Below, piece after piece: positions 46,189-55,615 of a stretch of 64,000 bases of DNA. Source of the DNA: Catenulispora acidiphila DSM 44928 (GTDB taxonomy: Bacteria > Actinomycetota > Actinomycetes > Streptomycetales > Catenulisporaceae); NCBI RefSeq assembly GCF_000024025.1, contig NC_013131.1, positions 9,280,229-9,344,228 of the forward strand. The letters run 5' to 3'. The position numbers and the translations under genes were made by a program. Numbering within the stretch: position 1 is the stretch's first letter; every line of letters begins with the position of its first letter. The notes below the pieces were generated by a model. That model saw only the letters and a list, made by a program, of their open reading frames with translations. It did not search any database and was not told the origin of the DNA.

Positions 46189-47061
46189 TTATGAGGACTG
46201 CCCCGCCGAGTCCCGCCAGCGCCATCCGTGATCCACCGGCCCGATCCCGGCGCCCAGCGGGAAGCCCGCCGCGATGCCGCCGGTGACGTACTCCTTCGCG
46301 GCGCGCACCGCCGTCGGCACGTCGTCGCCGAGGGCCAGGCGCGAGGCGATGGCGCTGGCGAGCGTGCAGCCGGTGCCGTGGGTGTGGCGGTTGTCGTGGC
46401 GCGGGGCGCGCAGCCAGTGTTCGGCGCCGTCCGGGCCGACCAGGAGGTCCACCGACTCCGGGTGGTCGCTGAGGTGGCCGCCCTTGACCAGCACCCAGCG
46501 CGGGCCGAGGTCGGCCAGGGCTCGGGCCGCGGCGACCATCTCCGGTTCGGCGACCACGTCCAGACCGGTGATCAGGCGGACCTCGTCGAGGTTCGGCGTG
46601 ACCACCGTGGCGCGCGGGAGCAGTTCGCCGCGCAGGGCGTCGAGCGCCTCCGGAGCCAGCAGCGCATCGCCGTGCTTGGAGACGCTGACCGGGTCCACGA
46701 CCACCGGGACCGACGGGTCCAGCGTGCCGATCAGCCGGGCCACCGTGGAGGTCAGCTCCGGCGAGGCGAGCATCCCGGTCTTCACCGCGTCCACGCCGAT
46801 GTCGTCCACGACGGACCGGAACTGGCGCTCCACCGCCTCGATCGGCAGCGCCCAGAAGTCCTGGACGCCGACCGAGTTCTGCGCGGTGACCGCCGTCAGC
46901 ACCGACATGCCGTGCACGCCGTGCGCCAGCATCGTCTTCAGATCGGCCTGGATGCCCGCGCCGCCGCCGGAGTCGCTGCCGGCGATGGTGAGGACGCGGG
47001 GCGGGGCGCTGGACACGGGACCAGCGGAAGCAACCGGAGCGGCGGACATGGTGATCAGCAT
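46189..47061 (-). CDS. thiD: Hydroxymethylpyrimidine/phosphomethylpyrimidine kinase ThiD
   Basis: ThiD phosphorylates HMP and HMP-P for thiamine synthesis. The 290 residues belong to the ribokinase fold: [18 protein letters not shown] (substrate and first signature), [30 protein letters not shown] and [14 protein letters not shown] (anion hole and catalytic Asp region; the motif GTGC is intact). An ATG at 47049 is an alternative start; neither has a strong ribosome site, and there is no sign of a TPP riboswitch in the 67-nt gap to the upstream GNAT. thiL lies 4 kb away, not in the same operon. Confidence 0.94.
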   Translation of the reverse strand: MLITMSAAPVASAGPVSSAPPRVLTIAGSDSGGGAGIQADLKTMLAHGVHGMSVLTAVTAQNSVGVQDFWALPIEAVERQFRSVVDDIGVDAVKTGMLASPELTSTVARLIGTLDPSVPVVVDPVSVSKHGDALLAPEALDALRGELLPRATVVTPNLDEVRLITGLDVVAEPEMVAAARALADLGPRWVLVKGGHLSDHPESVDLLVGPDGAEHWLRAPRHDNRHTHGTGCTLASAIASRLALGDDVPTAVRAAKEYVTGGIAAGFPLGAGIGPVDHGWRWRDSAGQSS

Positions 47062-47128
47062 ACGAGCCGCGCCAGGCGGCGAGGTCGGGAAGGTCGGGGA
47101 GGCGGTCGATCCCGGAGAAGTGAAGCGG

Positions 47129-47668
47129 TCAGTCCCGGAAGTCGAGCATGCAGAAGACCTTGTCGTAGCGCCGCTCGGCGACGGCGACGAAGTCCGGCAG
47201 GCGGCCGTACTCGCGGAAGCCGAGCGTGCGGTACAGCTTCAGCGCCTTCTCGTTGTCGCCGCGGGCGTCCAGGGTCAGCACCTCGATGCCGGCTTCGCGT
47301 GCGCTGTCCACCAATACGGCGGTGAGCAGACGACCGACTCCGAGACCCTGCGCATCGCTCGCGACAGCGACCTTCTCAAGGTCGGCATGCGGACGATGGG
47401 TCGGCCGCTCGTACCGCAGCCAATATCCGAGTCCCACCAAGCGATCGCCGGAGTATGCCAACCGCAGCGCGCCGTCCCCGGCTCGCGACGCGGCAGCCAC
47501 CTTCTCCAGCAGCGCGTGGATCTCAGGCTTCGAAGGCGGATCCACCCACCCGAGCGCCGCGCCGCCGGCTACCAGCTCGCCGAGAATCGCATGTGCGGCA
47601 TCGGTCAGGGAGGTCAGGGACTCGTCCACCACGCCGCCGCCGTCGCGGATCTCCACACCACTGCTCAT
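47129..47668 (-). CDS. GNAT family N-acetyltransferase
   Basis: This 179-residue protein has a GNAT domain over about residues 70-175: [49 protein letters not shown] (the QGLGVGR acetyl-CoA loop) and [29 protein letters not shown]. The first 60 residues are helical. It lies upstream of thiD with a 67-nt gap and could share its transcript. The substrate is unknown; the tail pattern with [11 protein letters not shown] is general to the family. Confidence 0.85.
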   Translation of the reverse strand: MSSGVEIRDGGGVVDESLTSLTDAAHAILGELVAGGAALGWVDPPSKPEIHALLEKVAAASRAGDGALRLAYSGDRLVGLGYWLRYERPTHRPHADLEKVAVASDAQGLGVGRLLTAVLVDSAREAGIEVLTLDARGDNEKALKLYRTLGFREYGRLPDFVAVAERRYDKVFCMLDFRD

Positions 47669-47699
47669 GATCCGCAGTGTGCCACTACGCCAGGTGCCA

Positions 47700-48602
47700 C
47701 TACGCCATCGCCCAAGCCGCCGGGCTGAACTTCTGCGTCAGCTCCACCAGCGCCTTCAGCGGCGCCGCCCCCGGCCCGATCCCCTCGCGCCACCGCGCCT
47801 CGATGGTCAGCGGCGCCAGGCCCTGCTTCAGATCCAGCATCACCAGGTCGCCGGAGTCCAGCTCGGCCTGCACCGAGAAACGCGGCAGCAGCGCGGCGCC
47901 GCGGCCGTTGACCGTCAGCCGCCGCAAGGCGTTCAGCGAGCCGGTGATCATCGCGATCTTCAGCGACGGACCGAGGTCGCGGCCGCTCTCGTCGAAGAGC
48001 TGCCGGTAGATGCAGCCGATCTCGGTCACCATGAACTCGGTGCGGCGCACGTCCTCCAGCGTCAGCGGGTGCACGCTCGCCAGCGGGTGCGAGGGCGCCG
48101 TCACCAGCACCACGCGGTCGGTGCCGACCACCGCTGTGGGTCCGTCGTAGGCCGGACCGCTGTCCAGCGTGAACACCGCGTCCAGACGCCCTTCCTGCAG
48201 CTCCTCCATCAGCCGGGTGCGGCTGGTGACGGTGACCGTGACGTCCGCGGTCTCAGGACCGGCCGCGCCGTGGTCGAAGGCGGTCAGCATCTCCGGCAGC
48301 CACTCGTCGGCCAGGGACTGCAGGGCGCCGATGCGCAGCAGCGGACGGTGTCCGGAGACGGTGCGGCGCATCTCGCTGTCCAGGTCCAGCATGCGGCGCG
48401 CGTACGGCAGCAGGCGCTGCCCGGCCTCGGTGGGCACCGTGCCGATGCTCGTCCGGTTCAGGACCGGTGTGCCGAGGTCGCGCTCCAGCGTGCGCAGCTG
48501 GTCGCTGACGCTGCTCTGCGCGTAGCCGAGCTGGTCGGCCGCCGCGGAGATGCCGCCGGCCTCCACCACCGCGAGGAACGCGCGCAACTGTCGGGTGTCC
48601 AT
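47700..48602 (-). CDS. LysR family transcriptional regulator
   Basis: This 300-residue regulator has the LysR helix-turn-helix (MDTRQLRAFLAVVEAGGISA, GYAQSSVSDQLRTLERDLG) and a two-lobed effector domain from about 88 to 295. The ATG at 48602 has AGGATGG at a good distance; an ORF extending to 48746 has no ribosome site and covers the operator. It is divergent from the YciI gene. A palindrome with the LysR T-N11-A form lies 13-31 nt upstream of its own start, and a near-identical copy sits before the Dabb/MFS pair, so it probably controls all four genes and itself. The effector is unknown. Confidence 0.92.
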   Translation of the reverse strand: MDTRQLRAFLAVVEAGGISAAADQLGYAQSSVSDQLRTLERDLGTPVLNRTSIGTVPTEAGQRLLPYARRMLDLDSEMRRTVSGHRPLLRIGALQSLADEWLPEMLTAFDHGAAGPETADVTVTVTSRTRLMEELQEGRLDAVFTLDSGPAYDGPTAVVGTDRVVLVTAPSHPLASVHPLTLEDVRRTEFMVTEIGCIYRQLFDESGRDLGPSLKIAMITGSLNALRRLTVNGRGAALLPRFSVQAELDSGDLVMLDLKQGLAPLTIEARWREGIGPGAAPLKALVELTQKFSPAAWAMA

Positions 48603-48612
48603 GCCACCATCC

Positions 48613-48633
48613 TGCCATCGGCTTCTCCGATAG
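48613..48633. promoter_or_regulatory. LysR-type operator 1 (T-N11-A palindrome)
   Basis: TGCCATCGGCTTCTCCGATA holds the inverted arms ATCGG and CCGAT around CTTCT, with T-N11-A spacing. It lies 13-31 nt upstream of the LysR start and 112 nt upstream of YciI. The copy at 49383 shares 18 of 20 bases. Confidence 0.75.
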
Positions 48634-48744
48634 GGGCGGCTCACAGGGTACGGTGCGTGCGGACCCCGGGTCCGTACGCCGGGTCCCCCGGAGTTCTTGA
48701 ACAGAACGCCGTCGCTGGACTGAAACTTCCATTCCCAAGGAGAC

Positions 48745-49032
48745 ATGGTGGCTCGCTTCGCCGTCGAATACGTCTACACCGCGGACACCGCCAAGCGCGA
48801 CGAGGTCCGCCCCGCGCACCGCGCCTTCCTGGCCGAGGCCCAGGGCCGCGGGGAACTGCTGGTCTCCGGGCCGTGGGCCAACAACACCGGCGCGCTGCTG
48901 GTCTTCGAGGTCGAGGACGAGGACGCGCTGAAGACTCTGCTGGAGCACGATCCCTTCGCCGAGGCCGACCTGGTCAGCCGGGTGCGGATCAACGAGTTCA
49001 ACCCGGTTCTGGGAAGCTGGCTCGCCGGCTGA
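48745..49032 (+). CDS. YciI family protein
   Basis: This 95-residue YciI-type ferredoxin-like protein is similar in form to muconolactone isomerase-like small enzymes. The start ARFAVEYVYTADTAKRDEVRP is followed by HRAFLAEAQGRGELLVSGP, the conserved His/Asp and SGP strand, and by DPFAEADLVSRVRINEFNPV at the end, the DPF motif. The start is ATG 48745 (AAGGAG 3 nt away) or GTG 48748. It is divergent from the LysR gene. A role in small aromatic or lactone metabolism is family-based guesswork. Confidence 0.84.
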   Translation: MVARFAVEYVYTADTAKRDEVRPAHRAFLAEAQGRGELLVSGPWANNTGALLVFEVEDEDALKTLLEHDPFAEADLVSRVRINEFNPVLGSWLAG

Positions 49033-49063
49033 AGCCGGCGGCCGGCCTCGGGGGATCTGGCGG

Positions 49064-49351
49064 TCAGATCCGGAACAGGATCCGCTCGCGCTGCGCGCGG
49101 ATCGGGTCCAGGTGCCGGGTCCGGACTTCGTGGTGGCCGGGGTCGGCGACCCAGGCCCGGTAGGTCTCCTCGTCGTCGAAGTCGGCGATCACCGCGGCGT
49201 CCATCGCGTCGTCCGTCAAGCGGGCGTCGCGGTGGAACTCGAAGTGGCGGCGGCCCTCGAACGGCAGGGCGCCGAGGGCCTTGCCGAAGGCCTCGATCTG
49301 GTCGTCGGTGGCGTCGGGGGTGAATTTGATGAGAAGGATGCTTCGGATCAC
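49064..49351 (-). CDS. Dabb (stress-responsive A/B barrel) domain protein
   Basis: This 95-residue dimeric alpha/beta barrel protein starts with IRSILLIKFTPDATDDQIEAF. The conserved H/D strand pattern RRHFEFHRDARLTDDAMDAAVIADFDDEETY follows, and it ends DPGHHEVRTRHLDPI, as in Dabb proteins. The GTG at 49351 matches the family start; the listed longer frame is Arg-rich and unlikely. It lies convergent to YciI (31-nt gap) and divergent from the MFS gene, with operator 2 between them. Barrels of this kind often handle small aromatic or polyketide substrates. Confidence 0.82.
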   Translation of the reverse strand: MIRSILLIKFTPDATDDQIEAFGKALGALPFEGRRHFEFHRDARLTDDAMDAAVIADFDDEETYRAWVADPGHHEVRTRHLDPIRAQRERILFRI

Positions 49352-49382
49352 GCTCTGATCTTGGCGCAGACCCCGCCGACTA

Positions 49383-49403
49383 TGCCATCGGAGTCTCCGA
49401 TGG
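49383..49403. promoter_or_regulatory. LysR-type operator 2 (copy of operator 1)
   Basis: TGCCATCGGAGTCTCCGATG carries perfect 7-bp arms CCATCGG/CCGATGG around AGTCT and T-N11-A spacing. It lies between the Dabb gene (32-52 nt upstream of its GTG) and the MFS gene (56 nt upstream of its ATG). Confidence 0.78.
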
Positions 49404-49458
49404 GGCGATCGGAAACCCGGCCTGTCGGCGAGACCGGCGCCGGACCGATCCTCGGGGC

Positions 49459-50850
49459 ATGGCACTGATCGACGAAGCCGCACCGAAGACCGCCGGCTCC
49501 ACTCCCCCGACCCCTGGCAAGCCTCAGCGCTCTGCCGCCTTCCGGACCAGGGCGGCGTTCGCCGGCATCGTGGCCGGCAACTTCATGGTCCTGCTCGACG
49601 CGACGATCCTCAACGTCGCGCTCCCCGATATGAAGGCGCATCTGCACGCCTCGGCCGCCGCGCTGCCGTGGACCGTGGACGCCTACACCGTCGTGTTCGC
49701 CGGCCTGATGCTCGCCTCCGGCGCGGTCGCCGACCGGTTCGGCGCCCGCCGCGTGTATCAGAGCGCGGTCGCTTTGTTCGGGCTGTTGTCCCTGCTCTGC
49801 GCGCTGGCGCCGAACGTCGGCGGCCTGATCGCCGGCCGCGCGCTGCTCGGCGCGGCGGCGGCCGGCATGGTCCCGGCCTCCCTGTCCCTGCTCGCCGGGC
49901 TCTACCCCGACGCCAAGGACCGGATGAAGGCGGTCGGCGCGTGGGCCGCGCTGTCCGGGATCGGGCTGGCCGTCGGGCCGGTGCTCGGCGGCGCGCTGGT
50001 CGCGGCCGGCGGCTGGCGGCTGGTCTTCGTGGTGAACCCGCCGCTGGCGCTGGTCTCGTGGTTCCTGGTCCGCGGGCTGTCCTCGCAGGCTTCCGGACAC
50101 CGCAAGAAGTTCGACATCCCGGGCCTGGTGCTGTTCACCGTCGCGCTGTGCGCGCTGACCTACGGTCTGGTGGACGCCGGGACCGAGGGCTGGAGCACGC
50201 CGTCCGCGCTGGTCGCGCTGGCGGTCGCGGTGCTCGCGGCGGTCGCCGTGGCCTTCGTCGAGCGCCGGGCCGAGACCCCGGTCCTGCCGCCGGAGCTGCT
50301 GCGTCTGGGTCGGGTCCGCACCAACCTGGTGACCGCGGTCGCCGCGAACTACATCTTCTATGGGCTGCTGTACTCGGTCACGCTGTGGTTCGAGGAGACG
50401 CGGCACATGAGCGCGGCGATGACCGGCGTCGCCTTCCTGCCGATGATGGTGCCGCTGTGCTTCCTGCCCTTCTTCACCAGCCGGCTGGCGCACCGGTTCG
50501 GCGCGCGCCCGATGGTGATGGTGGCGATGGTGGTGAACGTCGGGGTCGGCGCGGTCCTGTTCACCGTCGGCGCCCACACCTCGCTGGCGGTGGTGACGGT
50601 CGCGCAGGTCCTGATGGCGATCGCGACCACGCTGACGATCCCGTCGATCACCGCGGACATGGCGGTGGCCACCCCGCGTCCGCTCGCCGCGACCGGCCAG
50701 GGCGCGCTGAACGCCGCACGCCAGACCGGGAGCGCGCTGGGCGTGGCGATCCTCGGCACGATGTCGGGGATGCACGCCGCCGGGATCGCGATGGCCGCCG
50801 GCGCGCTGCTCACGCTGGTGCTCGCCGGGCTCACGCGCCGCAGCGCCTGA
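49459..50850 (+). CDS. DHA2-type (14-helix) MFS efflux transporter
   Basis: This 463-residue drug:H+ antiporter is of the EmrB/QacA group. It has FMVLLDATILNVALPDMK (motif D1), LASGAVADRFGARRVYQ (motif A), GRALLGAAAAGMVPASLSLL (motif B) and LSGIGLAVGPVLGGALV (motif C), plus the later helices to residue 463. The ATG at 49459 has GGGG-type sequence upstream. Operator 2 and the divergent Dabb gene suggest inducible export of the compound the LysR regulator senses. The substrate is unknown. The gene converges with thiL, 62 nt apart. Confidence 0.92.
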   Translation: MALIDEAAPKTAGSTPPTPGKPQRSAAFRTRAAFAGIVAGNFMVLLDATILNVALPDMKAHLHASAAALPWTVDAYTVVFAGLMLASGAVADRFGARRVYQSAVALFGLLSLLCALAPNVGGLIAGRALLGAAAAGMVPASLSLLAGLYPDAKDRMKAVGAWAALSGIGLAVGPVLGGALVAAGGWRLVFVVNPPLALVSWFLVRGLSSQASGHRKKFDIPGLVLFTVALCALTYGLVDAGTEGWSTPSALVALAVAVLAAVAVAFVERRAETPVLPPELLRLGRVRTNLVTAVAANYIFYGLLYSVTLWFEETRHMSAAMTGVAFLPMMVPLCFLPFFTSRLAHRFGARPMVMVAMVVNVGVGAVLFTVGAHTSLAVVTVAQVLMAIATTLTIPSITADMAVATPRPLAATGQGALNAARQTGSALGVAILGTMSGMHAAGIAMAAGALLTLVLAGLTRRSA

Positions 50851-50912
50851 GGCCGGCGGCGAGCGCCGACGCGAGGGTGCCGCAGGGTTCCGCCGGCTTC
50901 CGCCGGGTTCCG

Positions 50913-52025
50913 CTACGCCGAACGGCCGAAGTGGCTGAACCCGGCGGCGCCCTCCCACGGTTTGCCGTCGACGGTCACGGAGGCGGCACCGGCGTAGACG
51001 GTCCCGACCGGACGCCAGCCCTCGGGGACGGCGTCAGCCGAGGTGAAAGTGGCGACCAGCGCGTGGTCCTCGCCGCCGGTCAGGACCTGGTCCAGGCGCG
51101 GACCCCGGTCGGTGATCAGCAGGGTGCTGTCGACGTCGACCGCGACGCCGCTGGCCACGGCCAGGTGCCGCAGGTCGGCCAGCAGACCGTCGCTGACGTC
51201 GAGCATCGCGGTGGCGCCGGCCCGGGCGGCTTCGGGACCGGCGGCGTACGGCGGGCTCGGGCGGCGGTGCGCGATCAGATAATCAGCGGCCTGCGGTGCC
51301 GCCGAGGTGGCGAAGTCCGCCCCGGTCGCGCCATGGTCCGCTTCCGCCGCGCCGTCACCCGGAGCGCCGCCTCGTGCGCGTGCACCGCTTTGCGGAGTTT
51401 CCCCGGTCAGGTCGCTCGACGCGGCGTCGCTCCCGTTCGCACCGTCACCCGATCCGGCGACGGCGTCACCTTCTCCCTGTCTCTCGCCCGCGAGCAGCAG
51501 TTCCAGCCCTGCCGCCGACCACCCGAGCCGTCCGGCGACGGCCACCGTGTCCCCGGGACGCGCCCCCGAGCGCAGCACCGGAGCCCGGCCTTCGAGCGTG
51601 CCGAGCACCGTCACCGAGATCGTGATCAGGTCGCCGCGTACCATGTCGCCGCCGGCGACGATCGCCCCGACCCGCGCGCACTCCCCGGCCACGCCCTCGG
51701 CGAACTCCTCGACCCAGGCCACCGGCAGGTCTCCGGGCAGCACCATGCTCAGCAGCAGTGAGGTGGGGACGCCGCCCATCGCGACGATGTCGCTGAAGTT
51801 CTGGGCCGCCGCCTTGTGCCCGATGTCGCGCGGGCTGGACCAGTCGCGGCGGAAGTGGCGGCCCTCCAGCAGCAGGTCGGTGCTGACGGCCAGGCGGCCG
51901 TCGGGGGCGGCGAGCACGGCGGCGTCGTCGCCGGCCGGCACCAGGGTGTCGGGGCTGGTCAGGGGCAGGCGCGCCTGGACGCGGGCGATGAGTCCGAACT
52001 CGCCGGCGTCGTCGATGGTCTCCAC
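50913..52025 (-). CDS. thiL: Thiamine-monophosphate kinase ThiL with a low-complexity insertion
   Basis: ThiL phosphorylates thiamine monophosphate to the active diphosphate. The 370 residues have the PurM-like fold: GPAGDDAAVL-type start (LVPAGDDAAVL), VSTDLLLEGRHF, AAAQNFSDIVAMGG, GGDMVRGD, AMLDVSDGLLADL and TGGEDHALVATF, all ThiL motifs. Between the GLELLLAG helix and YLIAHRRPSPPY lies an extra Gly/Ser/Ala/Asp-rich segment of about 65 residues (about 183-248), making the protein longer than the usual 300-330. It starts at GTG 52025. It is divergent from the Lrp-like gene; this order (thiL, Lrp, DUF3515, ddl, gpsA, plsC) is a conserved actinobacterial block. Confidence 0.93.
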   Translation of the reverse strand: METIDDAGEFGLIARVQARLPLTSPDTLVPAGDDAAVLAAPDGRLAVSTDLLLEGRHFRRDWSSPRDIGHKAAAQNFSDIVAMGGVPTSLLLSMVLPGDLPVAWVEEFAEGVAGECARVGAIVAGGDMVRGDLITISVTVLGTLEGRAPVLRSGARPGDTVAVAGRLGWSAAGLELLLAGERQGEGDAVAGSGDGANGSDAASSDLTGETPQSGARARGGAPGDGAAEADHGATGADFATSAAPQAADYLIAHRRPSPPYAAGPEAARAGATAMLDVSDGLLADLRHLAVASGVAVDVDSTLLITDRGPRLDQVLTGGEDHALVATFTSADAVPEGWRPVGTVYAGAASVTVDGKPWEGAAGFSHFGRSA

Positions 52026-52156
52026 GCCGGTACGGTAACCCGGCAGCGCACCGGACTACTCGATCGGGTGAACCGTGGCGGTCCGCCCAGCGGGCATGGA
52101 CTCCCGGAATGGGGGAAGCGCAGGCTAAGGTGGCGTTTCCGACAGTAGGAGGACAC

Positions 52157-52396
52157 GTGGTTCAAGCGTACATCCTGGTCCAGACCGAGGTGGGGAAGGC
52201 GGGCGCCGTGGCGCAGGCGATCGCCGAACTCGAGAGCGGCATCACCACCGCCGAAGACGTGACCGGGCCCTACGACGTCATCGTGCGCGCCGAGGCGGCG
52301 ACCATGGACGAGCTCGGCCGGCTGGTGATCGCCAAGATCCAGGTCATCGAAGGCATCACGCGCACCCTGACCTGCCCCATCGTGCACTTCGAGTGA
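52157..52396 (+). CDS. Stand-alone Lrp/AsnC ligand-binding (RAM) domain protein
   Basis: This 79-residue protein consists only of the alpha/beta ligand-binding domain of Lrp/AsnC regulators: QAYILVQTEVGKAGAVAQAI, GPYDVIVRAEAATMDELGRL and a final IEGITRTLTCPIVHF. It has no DNA-binding helix-turn-helix. Such proteins bind amino acids and may modify full Lrp partners. The GTG at 52157 has AGGAGG at 4-5 nt; a longer frame to 52109 is not needed. It is followed after 1 nt by the DUF3515 gene. Confidence 0.87.
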   Translation: MVQAYILVQTEVGKAGAVAQAIAELESGITTAEDVTGPYDVIVRAEAATMDELGRLVIAKIQVIEGITRTLTCPIVHFE

Positions 52397-52397
52397 T

Positions 52398-53009
52398 GTG
52401 GTAGACCGTTCTTCCGTGGAAGGTACCGCGGGAGAGCCGAGAAACAGGTGGATACCGGCCGCGGCTGTTGGAACAGCCGCGGTTTTGGCGTGCTTGGGGG
52501 CGGTGTGGGGCTACCACGCCGGACGCACCGGCGCGGTGCGCGTCGACCTGCCGAAGACCTCCGACCAGGCGGTGCTCACCGCCTGCGCGAACCTCATCAA
52601 GGCCCTGCCATCCGAGGTGGAGGGCGAGCACCGGCGCGGAGCGGTCGGGGACGACGTCCACGTCGCGCAGCGGGCCGCAGCCTGGGGACCGACGGCGACC
52701 GTCCTGCGCTGCGGCGTCGCCGAACCGGCCGCGATCGTGGTCGGCGGCCCGGACTACACGCCGCTGTCCAACCAGTACGCGGGCATGGGTCCTGACGAAT
52801 CCGCCCAGGTCAACTGGCTCATCGAGGACCACGGCGACCACGCGACCTTCACCACGACCGACCGCGCGCTGTACGTCCAGGTGACGGTCCCCTACGACAC
52901 CGCCACCGAGAAGCAGAACGCGTCGAACGTGTTGGTGGACATCGCGCCGGCGATCGTGAAGACCGTCCCGACCAAGGCGGGACAGTTCGTCAGCGACCAG
53001 ATCCAGTAG
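52398..53009 (+). CDS. DUF3515 family membrane-anchored protein
   Basis: This 203-residue protein has one N-terminal membrane segment (IPAAAVGTAAVLACLGAVWG, about 18-37) and an extracytoplasmic domain with cysteines (TACANL, VLRCGV). That cysteine pattern and its place between the Lrp-like gene and ddl mark the actinobacterial DUF3515 family, whose role is unknown. GTG 52398 lies almost on the preceding stop. It converges with ddl at 20 nt. Confidence 0.78.
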   Translation: MVDRSSVEGTAGEPRNRWIPAAAVGTAAVLACLGAVWGYHAGRTGAVRVDLPKTSDQAVLTACANLIKALPSEVEGEHRRGAVGDDVHVAQRAAAWGPTATVLRCGVAEPAAIVVGGPDYTPLSNQYAGMGPDESAQVNWLIEDHGDHATFTTTDRALYVQVTVPYDTATEKQNASNVLVDIAPAIVKTVPTKAGQFVSDQIQ

Positions 53010-53028
53010 CCCGGCGAAATCCGACAGC

Positions 53029-54201
<1,173 letters not shown>

Positions 54202-54239
54202 GGGACTGACCATACCGAAGTCGGAGTAGGGTCCGGTGC

Positions 54240-55550
54240 ATGATCACGCGGGGGGCAAACGCGGAGGCGGACAGTATCGCGGCTCGTCATGACACTCCGA
54301 AGCACACGCCCAGCTGGCTCCGCCGCGCGCTGCCGGACACCGGACCGCAGCGCGCGCTGGTGATGTCGAGTTTCGTGAACCGCATCGGCACCGGGATGTT
54401 CCTGGCGACCTCCGCTTTGTACTTCACGGTGATCGTGGGCATACCGGCGCGACAAGTCGGCACGGGGTTGAGCATCGCCGGTCTGGCCGCACTGCTCGGC
54501 TCGGTTCCGGCGGGGACGCTCGCCGACCGCGTCGGTCCGCGCACCGTCCAGCTGGTCACGCTCGCGGTGCAGACCGTCACGATGGCGCTGTTCGTAGTCG
54601 TGCACTCGTGGTGGGCGTTCACCGTGGTGGCGGCTTTGGATTACGTCGCGGACGCGGCGAACAACGCGGCGCGCGGGGCGTTGATAGGCCGCATCGGGGG
54701 CGAGCGGCCGGGACTGTTCCGCGCGAAGCTGCGGACGTTCGTGAGCGTCGGGGTGGTCGCCGGAACGCTGCTCGCGGCGGTCGCGATCCAGATCGGGACG
54801 CGCGGCGCGTATGTCACGGTGATTCTGGTGAACGCGGTGTCGTATGTGGTCTGCGCGCTGTTGCTGCTGCGGGTCCCGAACTTCGGGGCGTTGCCGAAGC
54901 CTGCCGGAACGCGGCGGTTCGCGGCGTTGGCGGACCGGCCGTATGCGGCGTTCGCGGCTCTCAATGGTCTGATCAACCTGCAAGCGGTCGTGGTGACGCT
55001 GGTGATTCCGCTGTGGATCGCGTCGCGGACACAGATCCCGCATTGGGCTGCCGCTGCGGTGTTCGGGCTGAACTTCTTGGTGGGCACGGCGCTGATGCAG
55101 CCGGTGGGTCGGCGTATAAAGACGACGGAGCAAGGCGGAAAAGCAATGCGCGTCGCCGGGCTCGCGATCGCCGTCGGCTGCGCGGTGTTGGCTGGAAGCA
55201 ACTCGGGACCGCGATGGTCCGAGACGCTGGTGTTGTTCGTGGGCGCAGCGGTGTTGTGCGCCGCCGGGGTGTGGGTGACCGCCGCCGGTTTCTCGCTGAG
55301 TTTCGAGCTGGCGCCCGCTCACGCGCAGGGGCAATACCAAGGCGTCACGCTGCTCGGGCTTGACGCCGCGGGCGCTGTCGGACCGGCGTTGCTGACCGCG
55401 CTGGTGCTGGGACTCGGCGCGCCGGGGTGGGTGGTGCTCGGTCTGGGCTTCGCCGCCGCCGGGCTGATGGGACCGGCGGTGACGCGATGGGCTGAGCGGA
55501 CTCGGCCGACGGTTGTCAGTGTCGGCGATGCCGCGCCGGAACCGGCTTAG
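54240..55550 (+). CDS. MFS transporter (12-helix)
   Basis: This 436-residue permease has NRIGTGMFLATSALYFTVIV as its first helix, then GTLADRVGPRTVQL (motif A), a central loop near 205-230, and a second six-helix half. Codon third positions here use A and T more than the neighbours (for example GTGTTGTTCGTG and AAGACGACGGAG), hinting at separate origin. It replaces no conserved gene of the block. The substrate is unknown. Stop-side sequence to 55615 repeats CTTAGCGTTTCGGCTT twice, with shorter TTTCGGC words. Confidence 0.83.
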   Translation: MITRGANAEADSIAARHDTPKHTPSWLRRALPDTGPQRALVMSSFVNRIGTGMFLATSALYFTVIVGIPARQVGTGLSIAGLAALLGSVPAGTLADRVGPRTVQLVTLAVQTVTMALFVVVHSWWAFTVVAALDYVADAANNAARGALIGRIGGERPGLFRAKLRTFVSVGVVAGTLLAAVAIQIGTRGAYVTVILVNAVSYVVCALLLLRVPNFGALPKPAGTRRFAALADRPYAAFAALNGLINLQAVVVTLVIPLWIASRTQIPHWAAAAVFGLNFLVGTALMQPVGRRIKTTEQGGKAMRVAGLAIAVGCAVLAGSNSGPRWSETLVLFVGAAVLCAAGVWVTAAGFSLSFELAPAHAQGQYQGVTLLGLDAAGAVGPALLTALVLGLGAPGWVVLGLGFAAAGLMGPAVTRWAERTRPTVVSVGDAAPEPA

Positions 55551-55615
55551 CGTTTCGGCTTAACCTTTCGGCGTTGGCTTTTCGGCTTAGCGTTTCGGCT
55601 TTGGCTTTTCACCTT

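Noticed and set aside
47037-47128. TPP riboswitch upstream of thiD
   Set aside because: The 67-nt gap is too short and lacks the CUGAGA and thi-box elements.
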